Source: Algorimicrobium sediminis
GTDB taxonomy: Bacteria; Bacteroidota; Bacteroidia; Flavobacteriales; Flavobacteriaceae
Reading direction: 5' to 3'
NCBI RefSeq assembly: GCF_042684585.1
Contig: NZ_JBHULS010000006.1
Coordinates: 47,942-111,941 of the forward strand
DNA: 64,000 nt
Positions 17,736 through 27,421 of this stretch are shown one piece after another. The first letter of the stretch is position 1, and every line of letters begins with the position of its first letter. Below the pieces are notes generated by a model. That model saw only the letters and a program-made list of their open reading frames with translations. It was not told the DNA's origin and searched no databases. The translations under genes and the position numbers were made by a program.

Positions 17736-20700
17736 ATGGCAAGAAAACAAGATAAAAATACAGTACAGAGATTTAATAAAATCTCCATTGGTTTAGCATC
17801 ACCAGAATCTATTTTAGCAGAGTCGCGCGGTGAAGTTCTTAAGCCAGAAACTATTAATTATCGAACTCACAAACCAGAACGCGATGGTTTGTTTTGCGAG
17901 CGTATTTTTGGTCCCGTAAAGGATTATGAATGTGCCTGCGGAAAATATAAGCGTATTCGTTACAAAGGTATTGTTTGCGACCGTTGTGGTGTAGAAGTAA
18001 CTGAAAAGAAAGTGCGTCGCGACCGTGTGGGGCATATTAATTTGGTGGTACCAGTAGCCCATATTTGGTACTTCCGCTCGTTACCTAACAAAATAGGCTA
18101 CTTATTAGGCTTACCGTCTAAAAAGTTAGACATGATTATTTACTACGAGCGTTATGTAGTTATACAGCCGGGTAATGCAAAAAATGCTGAAGGAGAACCT
18201 GTTCAAAAAATGGACTTTCTAACGGAGGAAGAATACTTAAATATTTTAGAAACACTTCCGCAGGATAACCAGTTTTTAGAGGATAGCGATCCTAATAAAT
18301 TCTTGGCTAAAATGGGAGCCGAGTGTTTAATTGAGCTTTTGGCACGTATAAATCTAGACGAATTGTCGTTTGAATTGCGTCACAAAGCTAACACAGAAAC
18401 GTCTAAACAGCGTAAAACAGAGGCTTTAAAACGCCTGCAAGTAGTAGAGGCGTTGCGCGAATCAAATGAGAATCGCGAAAATAAAGCGGAGTGGATGATT
18501 ATGAAGGTAATTCCTATTATTCCGCCAGAATTACGTCCTTTAGTTCCTTTAGATGGTGGTCGTTTTGCCACTTCGGATTTAAATGATTTATACCGTCGTG
18601 TAATTATTAGAAACAACCGTTTAAAGCGTTTGGTGGAAATTAAAGCACCCGAGGTTATTTTGCGTAACGAAAAACGTATGTTACAGGAGTCTGTAGATTC
18701 GTTATTCGATAACACGCGTAAGTCTTCGGCTGTTAAAACGGATTCTAACCGTCCGTTAAAGTCGTTATCAGACTCTTTAAAAGGTAAGCAAGGTCGATTC
18801 CGTCAAAACTTACTTGGTAAGCGTGTAGATTATTCAGCACGTTCGGTAATTGTTGTAGGTCCAGAATTAAAACTATACGAATGTGGCTTGCCAAAAAATA
18901 TGGCAGCCGAGCTATACAAACCTTTCGTAATACGTAAGTTAATTGAAAGAGGTATTGTAAAAACAGTTAAATCTGCCAAAAAGATAATTGATAAACGCGA
19001 ACCTGTAGTTTGGGATATTCTGGAAAATGTACTTAAAGGTCATCCAGTGTTATTAAACCGAGCACCTACCTTACACCGTTTGGGTATTCAAGCGTTCCAA
19101 CCTAAATTAATAGAGGGTAAAGCTATTCAGTTGCACCCATTGGTAACAACCGCTTTTAATGCCGATTTTGATGGCGATCAAATGGCGGTGCATTTACCAT
19201 TAGGTCCAGAAGCTATTTTGGAATCGCAATTGTTAATGTTGGCATCACATAATATTTTAAATCCAGCTAATGGCTCGCCGGTAGCTGTACCGTCTCAAGA
19301 CATGGTTTTAGGTCTGTATTATATGACCAAAGAGCGTGTTTCAACAGACACCGTTAAAATAAAAGGGGAAGGCTTAACGTTTTACTCGCCAGAGGAAGTA
19401 ATTATTGCTTACAACGAGGGTCGGGTAAATCTTAATGCTGCCATTAGGGTAAGAACGTATGCGTTTAATGAAGCAGAAGAACTAACCCTACAAATTATAA
19501 ATACAACTGTTGGCCGTGTGTTATTTAACGAAAAAGTACCACATGCTGCAGGTTATATAAATCAGGTATTAACCAAAAAATCGTTGCGTAACATTATTGG
19601 CGATATTTTAAAGGTTACAAGTGTACCTGAAACAGCTGCTTTCTTAGACGAAATAAAAACTTTAGGCTATAACTTTGCCTTCCAAGGAGGGTTATCCTTC
19701 AGTTTAGGGGATATTATTATTCCGCCAGAAAAGCAAGCTATGATTGACGGCGCCAATACAAAAGTAGATGGTATTATGGCCAATTATAACATGGGTCTTA
19801 TTACTAATAACGAACGTTATAACCAGGTTATTGATATCTGGACATCTACAAATGCGGAGTTAACCGAGTTGTCTATGAAGCGAATTCGTGAGGACCAACA
19901 AGGTTTCAACTCGGTGTATATGATGCTTGATTCTGGCGCGCGTGGTTCTAAAGAACAAATTCGTCAGCTTACTGGTATGCGAGGATTAATGGCCAAGCCT
20001 AAAAAATCGACTGCTGGTGGTGGAGAAATTATTGAAAACCCAATTCTTTCTAACTTTAAGGAGGGGCTTTCAATTTTAGAATACTTTATTTCAACACACG
20101 GTGCTCGTAAAGGTCTTGCCGATACCGCTCTTAAAACTGCCGATGCCGGGTATTTAACGCGTAGGTTGGTAGATGTTTCTCAAGATGTTATTGTAAACAG
20201 TGTAGACTGTGGCACCTTGCGTGGTGTGGAAGTAACACCTCTTAAGAAAAACGATGAAGTGGTTGAAACACTGTCCGAGCGTATTGTTGGTCGTATTTCA
20301 TTAAACGATGTGTACAACCCATTAACCGATGAGCTTTTAGTATCTGCTAACGAAATGATTGACGATGCCATAGCCAAAGCAATTGAAAACTCGCCTGTAG
20401 ATGCTGTTGAAGTACGTTCACCATTAACTTGCGAAGCCAAAAAAGGTATTTGTGCTAAATGTTATGGACGTAACCTAGCAACCGGTAAAATGGTTCAGCG
20501 TGGTGAAGCTGTTGGTGTTGTAGCTGCGCAATCTATTGGAGAGCCAGGAACCCAGTTAACCTTGCGTACCTTCCACGTAGGTGGTATTGCCGGAAACATT
20601 TCGGAGGACAACAAATTAGTTGCCAAGTTTGATGGTATTGCAGAAATTGATGAACTAAAAACCATTAAAGGAGAAGATTCAGATGGAAATGAAGCTAATT

Positions 20701-22037
20701 TAGTTATTTCACGTACATCCGAGTTAAAATTAATAGACAAGAAAACGGGTATTACCTTAAGTACTAACAACATTCCGTATGGTTCTACCATTCATATTAA
20801 GAACGGCGATGCCCTTAAAAAAGGCGATGTTGTATGTACATGGGATCCTTACAACGGTGTTATTATATCTGAATTTGCCGGTAAAGTTCGTTATGAGAAT
20901 ATTGAGCAAGGGGTAACATACCAAGTGGAAATTGACGAACAAACCGGTTTCCAAGAAAAAGTTATTTCCGAGTCGCGAAATAAAAAATTAATACCTACGC
21001 TTCATATTGAAGACGCTAAAGGTAATGCCATTCGTTCATACAACTTACCAGTTGGTGCACACTTAATGATTGATGATGGCGATAAGGTAAAAGTTGGTAA
21101 GATTTTGGTTAAAATACCGCGTAAATCTGCTAAATCTGGCGATATTACGGGTGGTTTACCACGTGTAACAGAGCTTTTTGAGGCACGTAATCCTTCTAAC
21201 CCAGCCGTAGTAAGTGCTATAGACGGTGTTGTTTCCTTTGGTAAAATTAAGCGTGGAAACCGCGAAATTATTGTGGAGTCCAAGTTAGGTGAAGTGAAAA
21301 AGTACCTGGTAAAACTATCAAATCAAATTCTAGTACAAGAAAATGATTTTGTAAAAGCAGGTATGCCATTATCCGATGGTTCCGTAACACCAAACGATAT
21401 TCTTAATATTAAAGGCCCTTCTGCCGTACAGCAATATTTGGTTAATGAAGTACAGGAAGTTTACCGCTTACAAGGTGTAAAAATTAACGATAAGCATTTT
21501 GAAGTAGTGGTAAGACAAATGATGCGTAAAGTAAGAATCATGGATTCTGGCGATACCACATTTTTAGAGAACCAGCTGGTACATAAAGCCGATTTTATAG
21601 AAGAAAATGATGAAATTTTCGGTATGAAAGTCGTAGAAGATGCTGGCGATTCTGAAAACCTGAAACCAGGCCAAATTGTATCACCACGTCAGTTAAGAGA
21701 TGAGAACTCCTTATTACGCCGAAACGATAAGCAATTAGTAGTAGCGCGCGATGCACAACCAGCAACCGCAACACCAATATTGCAAGGTATAACAAGAGCA
21801 TCCTTACAAACTAAATCGTTTATATCTGCTGCATCCTTCCAAGAAACAACAAAAGTTCTTAATGAAGCAGCTGTAAATGGTAAAGTGGATACACTTGAAG
21901 GCTTAAAAGAAAACGTTATTGTTGGACACAGAATTCCTGCCGGTACCGGTATGCGTTCTTACGACAACATTATCGTGGGTTCTAAAGAAGAATTCGATGA
22001 AATGATGCAAGCCAAACAAGAAGTTAATTTTAATTAA
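17736..22037 (+). CDS. rpoC: DNA-directed RNA polymerase subunit beta'
   Basis: A 1433-residue beta' with the N-terminal zinc site (CACGKY, CDRCGVEV), the Mg-binding catalytic loop NADFDGDQM (residues 475-483), the bridge/trigger region, and the second zinc site (C..CEAKKGICAKCYG). Ends with an acidic and basic tail typical of Bacteroidota. A strong bidirectional terminator follows 6 bases after the stop. Confidence 0.98.
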   Translation: MARKQDKNTVQRFNKISIGLASPESILAESRGEVLKPETINYRTHKPERDGLFCERIFGPVKDYECACGKYKRIRYKGIVCDRCGVEVTEKKVRRDRVGHINLVVPVAHIWYFRSLPNKIGYLLGLPSKKLDMIIYYERYVVIQPGNAKNAEGEPVQKMDFLTEEEYLNILETLPQDNQFLEDSDPNKFLAKMGAECLIELLARINLDELSFELRHKANTETSKQRKTEALKRLQVVEALRESNENRENKAEWMIMKVIPIIPPELRPLVPLDGGRFATSDLNDLYRRVIIRNNRLKRLVEIKAPEVILRNEKRMLQESVDSLFDNTRKSSAVKTDSNRPLKSLSDSLKGKQGRFRQNLLGKRVDYSARSVIVVGPELKLYECGLPKNMAAELYKPFVIRKLIERGIVKTVKSAKKIIDKREPVVWDILENVLKGHPVLLNRAPTLHRLGIQAFQPKLIEGKAIQLHPLVTTAFNADFDGDQMAVHLPLGPEAILESQLLMLASHNILNPANGSPVAVPSQDMVLGLYYMTKERVSTDTVKIKGEGLTFYSPEEVIIAYNEGRVNLNAAIRVRTYAFNEAEELTLQIINTTVGRVLFNEKVPHAAGYINQVLTKKSLRNIIGDILKVTSVPETAAFLDEIKTLGYNFAFQGGLSFSLGDIIIPPEKQAMIDGANTKVDGIMANYNMGLITNNERYNQVIDIWTSTNAELTELSMKRIREDQQGFNSVYMMLDSGARGSKEQIRQLTGMRGLMAKPKKSTAGGGEIIENPILSNFKEGLSILEYFISTHGARKGLADTALKTADAGYLTRRLVDVSQDVIVNSVDCGTLRGVEVTPLKKNDEVVETLSERIVGRISLNDVYNPLTDELLVSANEMIDDAIAKAIENSPVDAVEVRSPLTCEAKKGICAKCYGRNLATGKMVQRGEAVGVVAAQSIGEPGTQLTLRTFHVGGIAGNISEDNKLVAKFDGIAEIDELKTIKGEDSDGNEANLVISRTSELKLIDKKTGITLSTNNIPYGSTIHIKNGDALKKGDVVCTWDPYNGVIISEFAGKVRYENIEQGVTYQVEIDEQTGFQEKVISESRNKKLIPTLHIEDAKGNAIRSYNLPVGAHLMIDDGDKVKVGKILVKIPRKSAKSGDITGGLPRVTELFEARNPSNPAVVSAIDGVVSFGKIKRGNREIIVESKLGEVKKYLVKLSNQILVQENDFVKAGMPLSDGSVTPNDILNIKGPSAVQQYLVNEVQEVYRLQGVKINDKHFEVVVRQMMRKVRIMDSGDTTFLENQLVHKADFIEENDEIFGMKVVEDAGDSENLKPGQIVSPRQLRDENSLLRRNDKQLVVARDAQPATATPILQGITRASLQTKSFISAASFQETTKVLNEAAVNGKVDTLEGLKENVIVGHRIPAGTGMRSYDNIIVGSKEEFDEMMQAKQEVNFN

Positions 22038-22042
22038 TGATA

Positions 22043-22077
22043 AAAAAAAATAGCGTGAAATTTTCACGCTATTTTTT
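22043..22077. terminator. Bidirectional intrinsic terminator after rpoC
   Basis: A 16-bp stem, AAAAAATAGCGTGAAA with its complement, flanked by A and T runs on both sides; ends the ribosomal-polymerase superoperon. Confidence 0.92.
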
Positions 22078-22097
22078 TACCATAAACACATATTTGT

Positions 22098-22415
22098 ATG
22101 AGTGATAAAGCGAACCCTAAAAAGCAGGGTCAAATAAATATAGAGATTGACGAGAAAATAGCGGAAGGAACCTATTCCAATCTGGCTATAATTAACCATT
22201 CTGTATCCGAATTTGTGGTAGATTTTGTGAGTATCATGCCGGGTACACCTAAAAGTAAAGTAAAATCGCGTATAATTTTAACACCACAGCACGCCAAACG
22301 TTTGTTAAAAGCTTTAGGCGATAATGTAGCGCGTTTTGAAAATGCGCACGGCGAGATTAAAGATTACGAGCAACCACCAATACCCTTAAACTTTGGCCCA
22401 ACTGGTCAGGCATAA
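22098..22415 (+). CDS. DUF3467 family protein
   Basis: A 105-residue conserved protein that nearly always follows rpoC in this phylum. The body matches DUF3467 (INIEIDEKIAEGTYSNLA, FVVDFVSIMPG, RIILTPQHAKRLLKAL). Function unknown; the genomic link to RNA polymerase suggests a role in gene expression, but that is inference. It lies after the rpoC terminator, so it probably has its own promoter. Confidence 0.9.
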   Translation: MSDKANPKKQGQINIEIDEKIAEGTYSNLAIINHSVSEFVVDFVSIMPGTPKSKVKSRIILTPQHAKRLLKALGDNVARFENAHGEIKDYEQPPIPLNFGPTGQA

Positions 22416-22604
22416 AACGATTGTGTGTTAACGCTTTTGCAAAACACCTATTAAAAAACCTGTTATACCATTAAATATGATATTATGCGTATATAATCCA
22501 TAAGCGCAAATTGGCTGTAAGGTATAAAACAATGCTAACAAAAGCATTGAAAATAGTTTAGCAATGCTTTAAGGCTATAAAGCTTTGGCTTCATGCCTAG
22601 CATT

Positions 22605-22643
22605 AAAAAATCCTATTACCATTAAAAGCTAATAGGATTTTTT
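22605..22643. terminator. Bidirectional terminator between DUF3467 and the ferredoxin-like gene
   Basis: AAAAAATCCTATTA (22605-22618) pairs with TAATAGGATTTTTT (22630-22643) between two convergent genes. Confidence 0.88.
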
Positions 22644-22646
22644 AGT

Positions 22647-22859
22647 TTAACTAGCTTGCTTTTTATGATAGCTAAATTGCAGGGCACCCGACGGACATTT
22701 TTTTATTTGAGAAATAATATTGGCTGTCGTGTCTGCTTCCAAATTAATCCATGGAATAACGGCTTGCCTAAATACATGCGATAATTCGCGCGCGCAGTGC
22801 TCGGCATTTATACAAACTTGCGGGTTGTAGGTTACAGTAATTTCCTTATTACGAAACAC
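22647..22859 (-). CDS. Divergent 4Fe-4S mono-cluster protein (YjdI-like)
   Basis: A 70-residue protein of the Fer4_19 type: ITVTYNPQVCINAEHCARELSHVF (start), then KKCPSGALQF. Three cysteines are visible (C16, C22, C54); a fourth ligand is not evident. Small electron-transfer or cluster-binding role, partners unknown. Convergent with DUF3467. Confidence 0.85.
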   Translation of the reverse strand: MFRNKEITVTYNPQVCINAEHCARELSHVFRQAVIPWINLEADTTANIISQIKKCPSGALQFSYHKKQAS

Positions 22860-23024
22860 ATGATTGGGGTTTTCATAAGGCAGTAGATTTAAAGGTTAAC
22901 GCTTTTAATTTCTGACTAAATAGTGCGGTAAACGGCATTATTAATCGATTAAATGTAGTAAAAAATCGATAAACTTCAAAATTGCCTGTAAAATATTCGA
23001 TAAAAGACACGCTTTTATCAATTT

Positions 23025-24611
23025 TTAAAACTCCGATGTTAAATGAAATGTAATATTTGGATATTTTTCCTGTGTCATTTGTAAGGAAAATGGCGAATCT
23101 GCCAAAAACACTAATTGGTCTTGTTTATCTTTGGCTAAAAACCGTTGTTTCACACGTAAAAATTCTTTGTACTCGTCACTTTTTACATCTTTGGCTTCTA
23201 CCCAACAAGCTTTGTGCACATTTAAGTTTTCATAGGTACATTTTGCACCGTATTCATGCTCCAAACGGTATTGAATTACTTCGTATTGCAGCGCTCCAAC
23301 AGTACCAATAACACGTCTGCCGTTAAGCTCTAAAGTAAATAATTGCGCTACACCCTCGTCCATTAACTGATCGATGCCTTTGTATAGTTGTTTCGATTTT
23401 AACGGATCGGCATTGTTTATATACCTAAAGTGTTCTGGACTAAAGCTTGGTATTCCTTTGTAATGAATAGTTTCACCTTCGGTTAGTGTATCGCCTATTT
23501 TAAAGTTTCCGGTGTCATGAAGCCCTACAATATCTCCTGGATAAGAAATATCTACAATTTCCTTCTTCTCTGCAAAAAATGCATTCGGACTAGAAAATTT
23601 CATTTTTTTGTTATTTCTAACATGTAAATACGGCTTGTTACGTTCAAAGGTACCCGATACTATCTTTATAAAGGCCAATCGGTCTCTGTGATTTGGGTCC
23701 ATATTAGCATGTATTTTAAATACAAACCCAGTAAAGTCTTTTTCGTCGGGTTGTACCAAGCGTTCTTCACTTTGTTTTGGTCTAGGTTTTGGAGCAATTT
23801 CTATAAAACAGTCTAATAACTCGCGTACACCAAAATTGTTTAGAGCAGAACCAAAAAACACTGGCTGTTGTTGCCCTAATAAATAGGCTTCTTTGTTAAA
23901 TTCTGGATAAATACCTTCAACCAGTTCCACCTCGTCCTGTAATGTCTTGGCTGCTTTACTACCAACTAACTTATGCAAGTCATCCGATTTTAAATCGGAT
24001 ATCTCAACAGTCTCTTCAATATTTTTCCGACTGTCTCCGCTAAATAAATTAATGTTTTTTTCCCATAAATTATAAATACCTTTAAAATCGTAGCCCATGC
24101 CTATAGGAAAACTTAAAGGTACTACCTGTAATCCTAGCTTTTGTTCCACTTCGTCAAGCAAATCGAAGGCGTCTTTACCTTCTCTATCTAGCTTGTTTAT
24201 AAAAACAATCATGGGGATATTGCGCATGCGACAAACTTTAACCAATTTTTCAGTTTGCTCCTCGACACCTTTTGCAACATCAATAACCACAATTACGCTA
24301 TCTACCGCTGTTAATGTACGGAATGTATCTTCGGCAAAATCCTTGTGGCCGGGCGTATCTAAAATGTTTATTTTTATACCTTCATACTCAAAAGCAAGGA
24401 CGGAGGTAGCAACAGAAATACCACGTTGGCGCTCAATTTCCATAAAATCGCTGGTAGCCCCTTTTTTAATTTTATTACTTTTAACGGCGCCTGCTTCTTG
24501 TATGGCACCACCAAATAGGAGTAATTTTTCGGTTAGCGTGGTTTTTCCCGCATCTGGATGCGATATAATACCGAAAGTTCGGCGTCTGTTTATTTCTGTT
24601 TTAAAACTCAT
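23025..24611 (-). CDS. prfC: Peptide chain release factor 3
   Basis: A 528-residue translational GTPase that recycles RF1/RF2 after termination. G1 HPDAGKTT, ERQRGISV, DTPGHKDF and NKLDREGKD are present, followed by the beta-barrel and RF3 C-terminal domain (GALQYEVIQYRLEHEYGA). The frame is open 14 codons further upstream, but the ATG at 24611 gives the normal start MSFKTEINRRRTFGIISH. A TATATTTG box lies 21 bases upstream. Confidence 0.95.
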   Translation of the reverse strand: MSFKTEINRRRTFGIISHPDAGKTTLTEKLLLFGGAIQEAGAVKSNKIKKGATSDFMEIERQRGISVATSVLAFEYEGIKINILDTPGHKDFAEDTFRTLTAVDSVIVVIDVAKGVEEQTEKLVKVCRMRNIPMIVFINKLDREGKDAFDLLDEVEQKLGLQVVPLSFPIGMGYDFKGIYNLWEKNINLFSGDSRKNIEETVEISDLKSDDLHKLVGSKAAKTLQDEVELVEGIYPEFNKEAYLLGQQQPVFFGSALNNFGVRELLDCFIEIAPKPRPKQSEERLVQPDEKDFTGFVFKIHANMDPNHRDRLAFIKIVSGTFERNKPYLHVRNNKKMKFSSPNAFFAEKKEIVDISYPGDIVGLHDTGNFKIGDTLTEGETIHYKGIPSFSPEHFRYINNADPLKSKQLYKGIDQLMDEGVAQLFTLELNGRRVIGTVGALQYEVIQYRLEHEYGAKCTYENLNVHKACWVEAKDVKSDEYKEFLRVKQRFLAKDKQDQLVFLADSPFSLQMTQEKYPNITFHLTSEF

Positions 24612-24631
24612 ATACTCTTGTAAAATGGTTG

Positions 24632-24639
24632 CAAATATA
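24632..24639 (-). promoter_or_regulatory. Promoter -7 box of prfC
   Basis: TATATTTG on the minus strand, followed by C, fits TAnnTTTG. A matching TTG at the -33 position is not clear. Confidence 0.5.
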
Positions 24640-24723
24640 CGTTTTAAATACACATATTTAAACAGGCTTATTGGGCTTTTTAAATTTATGAGAAGATTAG
24701 CATAGAATTACAATTTTAGGTGG

Positions 24724-24731
24724 TATTTTTG
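24724..24731 (+). promoter_or_regulatory. Promoter -7 box of idi, giving a very short or absent leader
   Basis: TATTTTTG ends only 7 bases before the idi start codon at 24739, so transcription should start at or just before the ATG. Confidence 0.6.
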
Positions 24732-24738
24732 CTCAACT

Positions 24739-25263
24739 ATGGAAGAACAGGTTATTTTAGTAAATGAAAAAGACGAGCAAATAGGGCTAATGGGCAAAAT
24801 GGAAGCTCATGAAAAAGCATTGCTTCACCGCGCGTTTTCGGTATTTGTTTTTAACGATAACAACGAGTTAATGTTGCAACAGCGCGCAAGTCATAAATAC
24901 CATTCACCGGACTTATGGACAAATACATGCTGCAGTCATCAACGAGAGGGCGAAAGCAATATTCAAGCCGGTAAGCGCCGTTTAATGGAGGAAATGGGTT
25001 TTGTAACCGACCTTAAGGAGTCTATTTCCTTTATTTATAAAGCGCCTTTTGATAACGGTTTAACCGAACATGAGTTTGACCACATTTTAATAGGCTATTA
25101 TAACGAAGAGCCCCAGATTAATCCAGACGAAGTTGCTGCGTGGAAATGGATGAGTTTGGAAGCCGTTAAGGCAGACATCTTGGCTAATCCGGGTGTTTAT
25201 ACGGCCTGGTTTAAAATTATTTTTGAAAAATTCTATGAACATATAAATATTACAGAAGCATGA
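24739..25263 (+). CDS. idi: Isopentenyl-diphosphate delta-isomerase, type I
   Basis: A 174-residue Nudix-fold enzyme interconverting IPP and DMAPP for isoprenoid synthesis. Catalytic residues are visible: C65 in TNTCCSHQ, and E110/E112 in LTEHEFDH, with the Nudix helix GKRRLMEEMG at 78-87. The stop codon overlaps the next start (ATGA at 25260-25263), so translation is coupled to the pterin-synthase gene. Confidence 0.95.
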   Translation: MEEQVILVNEKDEQIGLMGKMEAHEKALLHRAFSVFVFNDNNELMLQQRASHKYHSPDLWTNTCCSHQREGESNIQAGKRRLMEEMGFVTDLKESISFIYKAPFDNGLTEHEFDHILIGYYNEEPQINPDEVAAWKWMSLEAVKADILANPGVYTAWFKIIFEKFYEHINITEA

Positions 25264-25670
25264 AAGTAACAGTTAGTAGAAAAGCGCATTTTAATTCGGC
25301 GCACCGTTTGTACAGGAAAGACTGGAGTAATGAGAAGAACGATGCTGTGTTTGGCAAATGTAATAACCCAAATTATCATGGTCATAATTACGATTTAATT
25401 GTAAGTGTCACGGGAGAGATTGACCAAGAAACGGGCTACGTTATTGACGTGAAGGTTTTAAAGGATTTAATAAAATCGGAAGTAGAAGATGCCTTCGACC
25501 ACAAAAACTTAAATCTAGATGTACCGGATTTTCGCGATTTAAACCCTACTGCAGAGAATATAGCTGTTGTAATTTATAATAAATTACGACCTCATTTAGG
25601 TGCTCACTTAGATATGGAAGTAACACTTTACGAAACACCACGAAACTTCGTAACATATTCGGGTAAGTAA
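25260..25670 (+). CDS. queD: 6-pyruvoyl-tetrahydropterin / 6-carboxytetrahydropterin synthase family
   Basis: A 136-residue member of the PTPS/QueD fold. Zinc ligands H15, H40 and H42 and catalytic C34 appear in FNSAHRL and FGKCNNPNYHGHNY; a C-terminal Glu in LYETPRN completes the pterin pocket. The QueD reaction (queuosine precursor) is likely, but the family also includes true PTPS, so the symbol is tentative. Coupled to idi by a 4-base overlap; manA starts 6 bases later. Confidence 0.85.
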   Translation: MKVTVSRKAHFNSAHRLYRKDWSNEKNDAVFGKCNNPNYHGHNYDLIVSVTGEIDQETGYVIDVKVLKDLIKSEVEDAFDHKNLNLDVPDFRDLNPTAENIAVVIYNKLRPHLGAHLDMEVTLYETPRNFVTYSGK

Positions 25671-25676
25671 GTTTAT

Positions 25677-26648
25677 ATGGCAAACAAGTTATATCCCATA
25701 AAGTTTGAGCCCATATTAAAAACAAAAATTTGGGGAGGCAATAAGCTAAAAAACATGCTTAATAAAAATGCTTCTAGCCCTAATGTTGGCGAGAGTTGGG
25801 AAATTAGCGATGTAGCGGGTTCACCTTCGGTTGTTGAAAATGGGATTTTTAAAGGACAATCTATTAAAACATTGCTCCATACATACCAAGCAGAATTAGT
25901 AGGGGAGAAAAACTACCAGCAGTTTGGCAATACCTTTCCACTGCTAATTAAGTTTATTGATGCCAAGTCCGATTTGTCTATACAGTTGCATCCTAACGAT
26001 GCCTTGGCGGCCAAACGCCATAACTCTTTTGGGAAAACCGAAATGTGGTACGTGATGCAGGCCGACAAAGATGCTAAACTAATAGTTGGGTTTAACCAGC
26101 CAATGGACATAAACACGTATCAAGAACATTTAAAAAATAAAACGCTACCAGAAATTTTGAACTTCGATTTCGTAAAAACCGGCGATGCATATTTTATTGA
26201 CGGAGGCAGAATACATGCCATTGGTGCGGGAGTTTTAGTAGCCGAAATTCAACAAACTAGCGATATAACTTATCGTATTTACGACTGGGATCGGGTAGAT
26301 GATACAGGAAATCCAAGAGAACTTCATACCGATTTGGCTTTAGAAGCGTTTAATTTTAATATGCCAGAGGATTTTCGGATTAATTATAATAAGGAGCCAA
26401 ATAAAACCAACTTTATGGCTTCGTGCCCTTATTTTACTACCAATTATTTACGCATCACGGAAACGCTGTTACGTGCCAATACATACGACTCATTTATGAT
26501 ATATATGTGTGTAGAGGGGCATGCTACCATTACAGCAAACGGTGTTAGCCAATTGGTAGCAATGGGCGAAACAGTATTAGTACCAGCCAGTTTAACGGAA
26601 ATAACACTAGCGTCCAGCCATGCTACTTTACTAGAAATTTATGTGTAA
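25677..26648 (+). CDS. manA: Mannose-6-phosphate isomerase, class I
   Basis: A 323-residue cupin enzyme interconverting mannose-6-P and fructose-6-P. The metal-site motif QLHPND (about 103-108), the ExxxH region GKTEMWYV and the C-terminal cupin are present. Short bacterial type, last gene of the idi-queD-manA run. Confidence 0.92.
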   Translation: MANKLYPIKFEPILKTKIWGGNKLKNMLNKNASSPNVGESWEISDVAGSPSVVENGIFKGQSIKTLLHTYQAELVGEKNYQQFGNTFPLLIKFIDAKSDLSIQLHPNDALAAKRHNSFGKTEMWYVMQADKDAKLIVGFNQPMDINTYQEHLKNKTLPEILNFDFVKTGDAYFIDGGRIHAIGAGVLVAEIQQTSDITYRIYDWDRVDDTGNPRELHTDLALEAFNFNMPEDFRINYNKEPNKTNFMASCPYFTTNYLRITETLLRANTYDSFMIYMCVEGHATITANGVSQLVAMGETVLVPASLTEITLASSHATLLEIYV

Positions 26649-26711
26649 CAAACCCTGTAAAAGGGCATTGTAATCATGCCGTTGCATTGTCGGGAATACA
26701 ATTAAATTACC

Positions 26712-26719
26712 TACTTTTG
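26712..26719 (+). promoter_or_regulatory. Promoter -7 box of the 26744 gene
   Basis: TACTTTTG fits TAnnTTTG and lies 24 bases before the start codon; a well-spaced -33 box is not obvious. Confidence 0.5.
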
Positions 26720-26743
26720 TAAAAATTTTTAAACCTTATTATT

Positions 26744-27013
26744 ATGGCAAATAAAAGAGATCTTAAAAAAGACATTAATTATGTTTTAGGAGATATTATT
26801 GAAGCAGTTTATGTGTGGGAATACACCAATACAGATAAAGATACAAAAGCTGGCGAGGCTATTATAGATGACGCCATTGCTACATTCGATTCGTTAATAG
26901 CCAAGGTAAACGACCGAAGTGCACAAGATAAGAAAGCGCACTTTAAGGCTATTAATACAGAGCTTGAAACTAAAGGGCGCGAATTGATTGAAAAAATTAA
27001 CCAATTAGGCTAA
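26744..27013 (+). CDS. Conserved helical protein of unknown function
   Basis: An 89-residue soluble, charged, probably all-helical protein (MANKRDLKKDINYVLGDIIE at the start). I do not recognise a named domain. It has its own promoter box and a good start, and composition like the core genes around it. It lies just upstream of the second tRNA-Thr. Confidence 0.7.
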   Translation: MANKRDLKKDINYVLGDIIEAVYVWEYTNTDKDTKAGEAIIDDAIATFDSLIAKVNDRSAQDKKAHFKAINTELETKGRELIEKINQLG

Positions 27014-27030
27014 TTTTTTTAAAAAAATAG

Positions 27031-27060
27031 TTGCAAATAAAATTTTGAAGATTATATTTG
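27031..27060 (+). promoter_or_regulatory. Promoter of the second tRNA-Thr
   Basis: TTG at 27031-27033, 19-base spacer, TATATTTG at 27053-27060; the tRNA begins 11 bases later. Confidence 0.8.
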
Positions 27061-27070
27061 CAGCCTGTTT

Positions 27071-27144
27071 GCCGATGTAGCTCAGCTGGCTAGAGCAGCT
27101 GATTTGTAATCAGCAGGTCGTGGGTTCGAGTCCCTCCATCGGCT
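27071..27144 (+). tRNA. tRNA-Thr (TGT), second identical copy
   Basis: Base-for-base the same 74 nt as the copy at 8682-8755, but with its own promoter and its own terminator. Confidence 0.96.
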
Positions 27145-27153
27145 CTTTTATTT

Positions 27154-27185
27154 AACTCCAATGCTTTACAGCTTGGAGTTTTTTT
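27154..27185 (+). terminator. Terminator of tRNA-Thr
   Basis: AACTCCAA (27154-27161) pairs with TTGGAGTT (27173-27180), followed by T to 27185. Confidence 0.88.
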
Positions 27186-27390
27186 ATGCCTAATAAGTCC
27201 TTCACTATAAGACATAAAAAGTTACAAATAATGGGTGTTTTCCGCAGTGTATAACTCATTTTAAACACAAAACAAGCTAGCCTGCACTGCCTATAAATTT
27301 TGAATACACTGGTAGTTACTGTGGGTATTTTAAAAATATAGAAATAGTTTTTTTAGTAAGTCTGCAGGGTAATTAACGTAACGCACTAGC

Positions 27391-27416
27391 AAAAAAAAAG
27401 ACCCTTTGCGGGTCTC
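27391..27416 (-). terminator. Terminator after the 28123-27422 gene
   Basis: AGACCC/GGGTCT stem with, on the minus strand, a run of nine T, just beyond the stop at 27422. Confidence 0.85.
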
Positions 27417-27421
27417 TTTTG

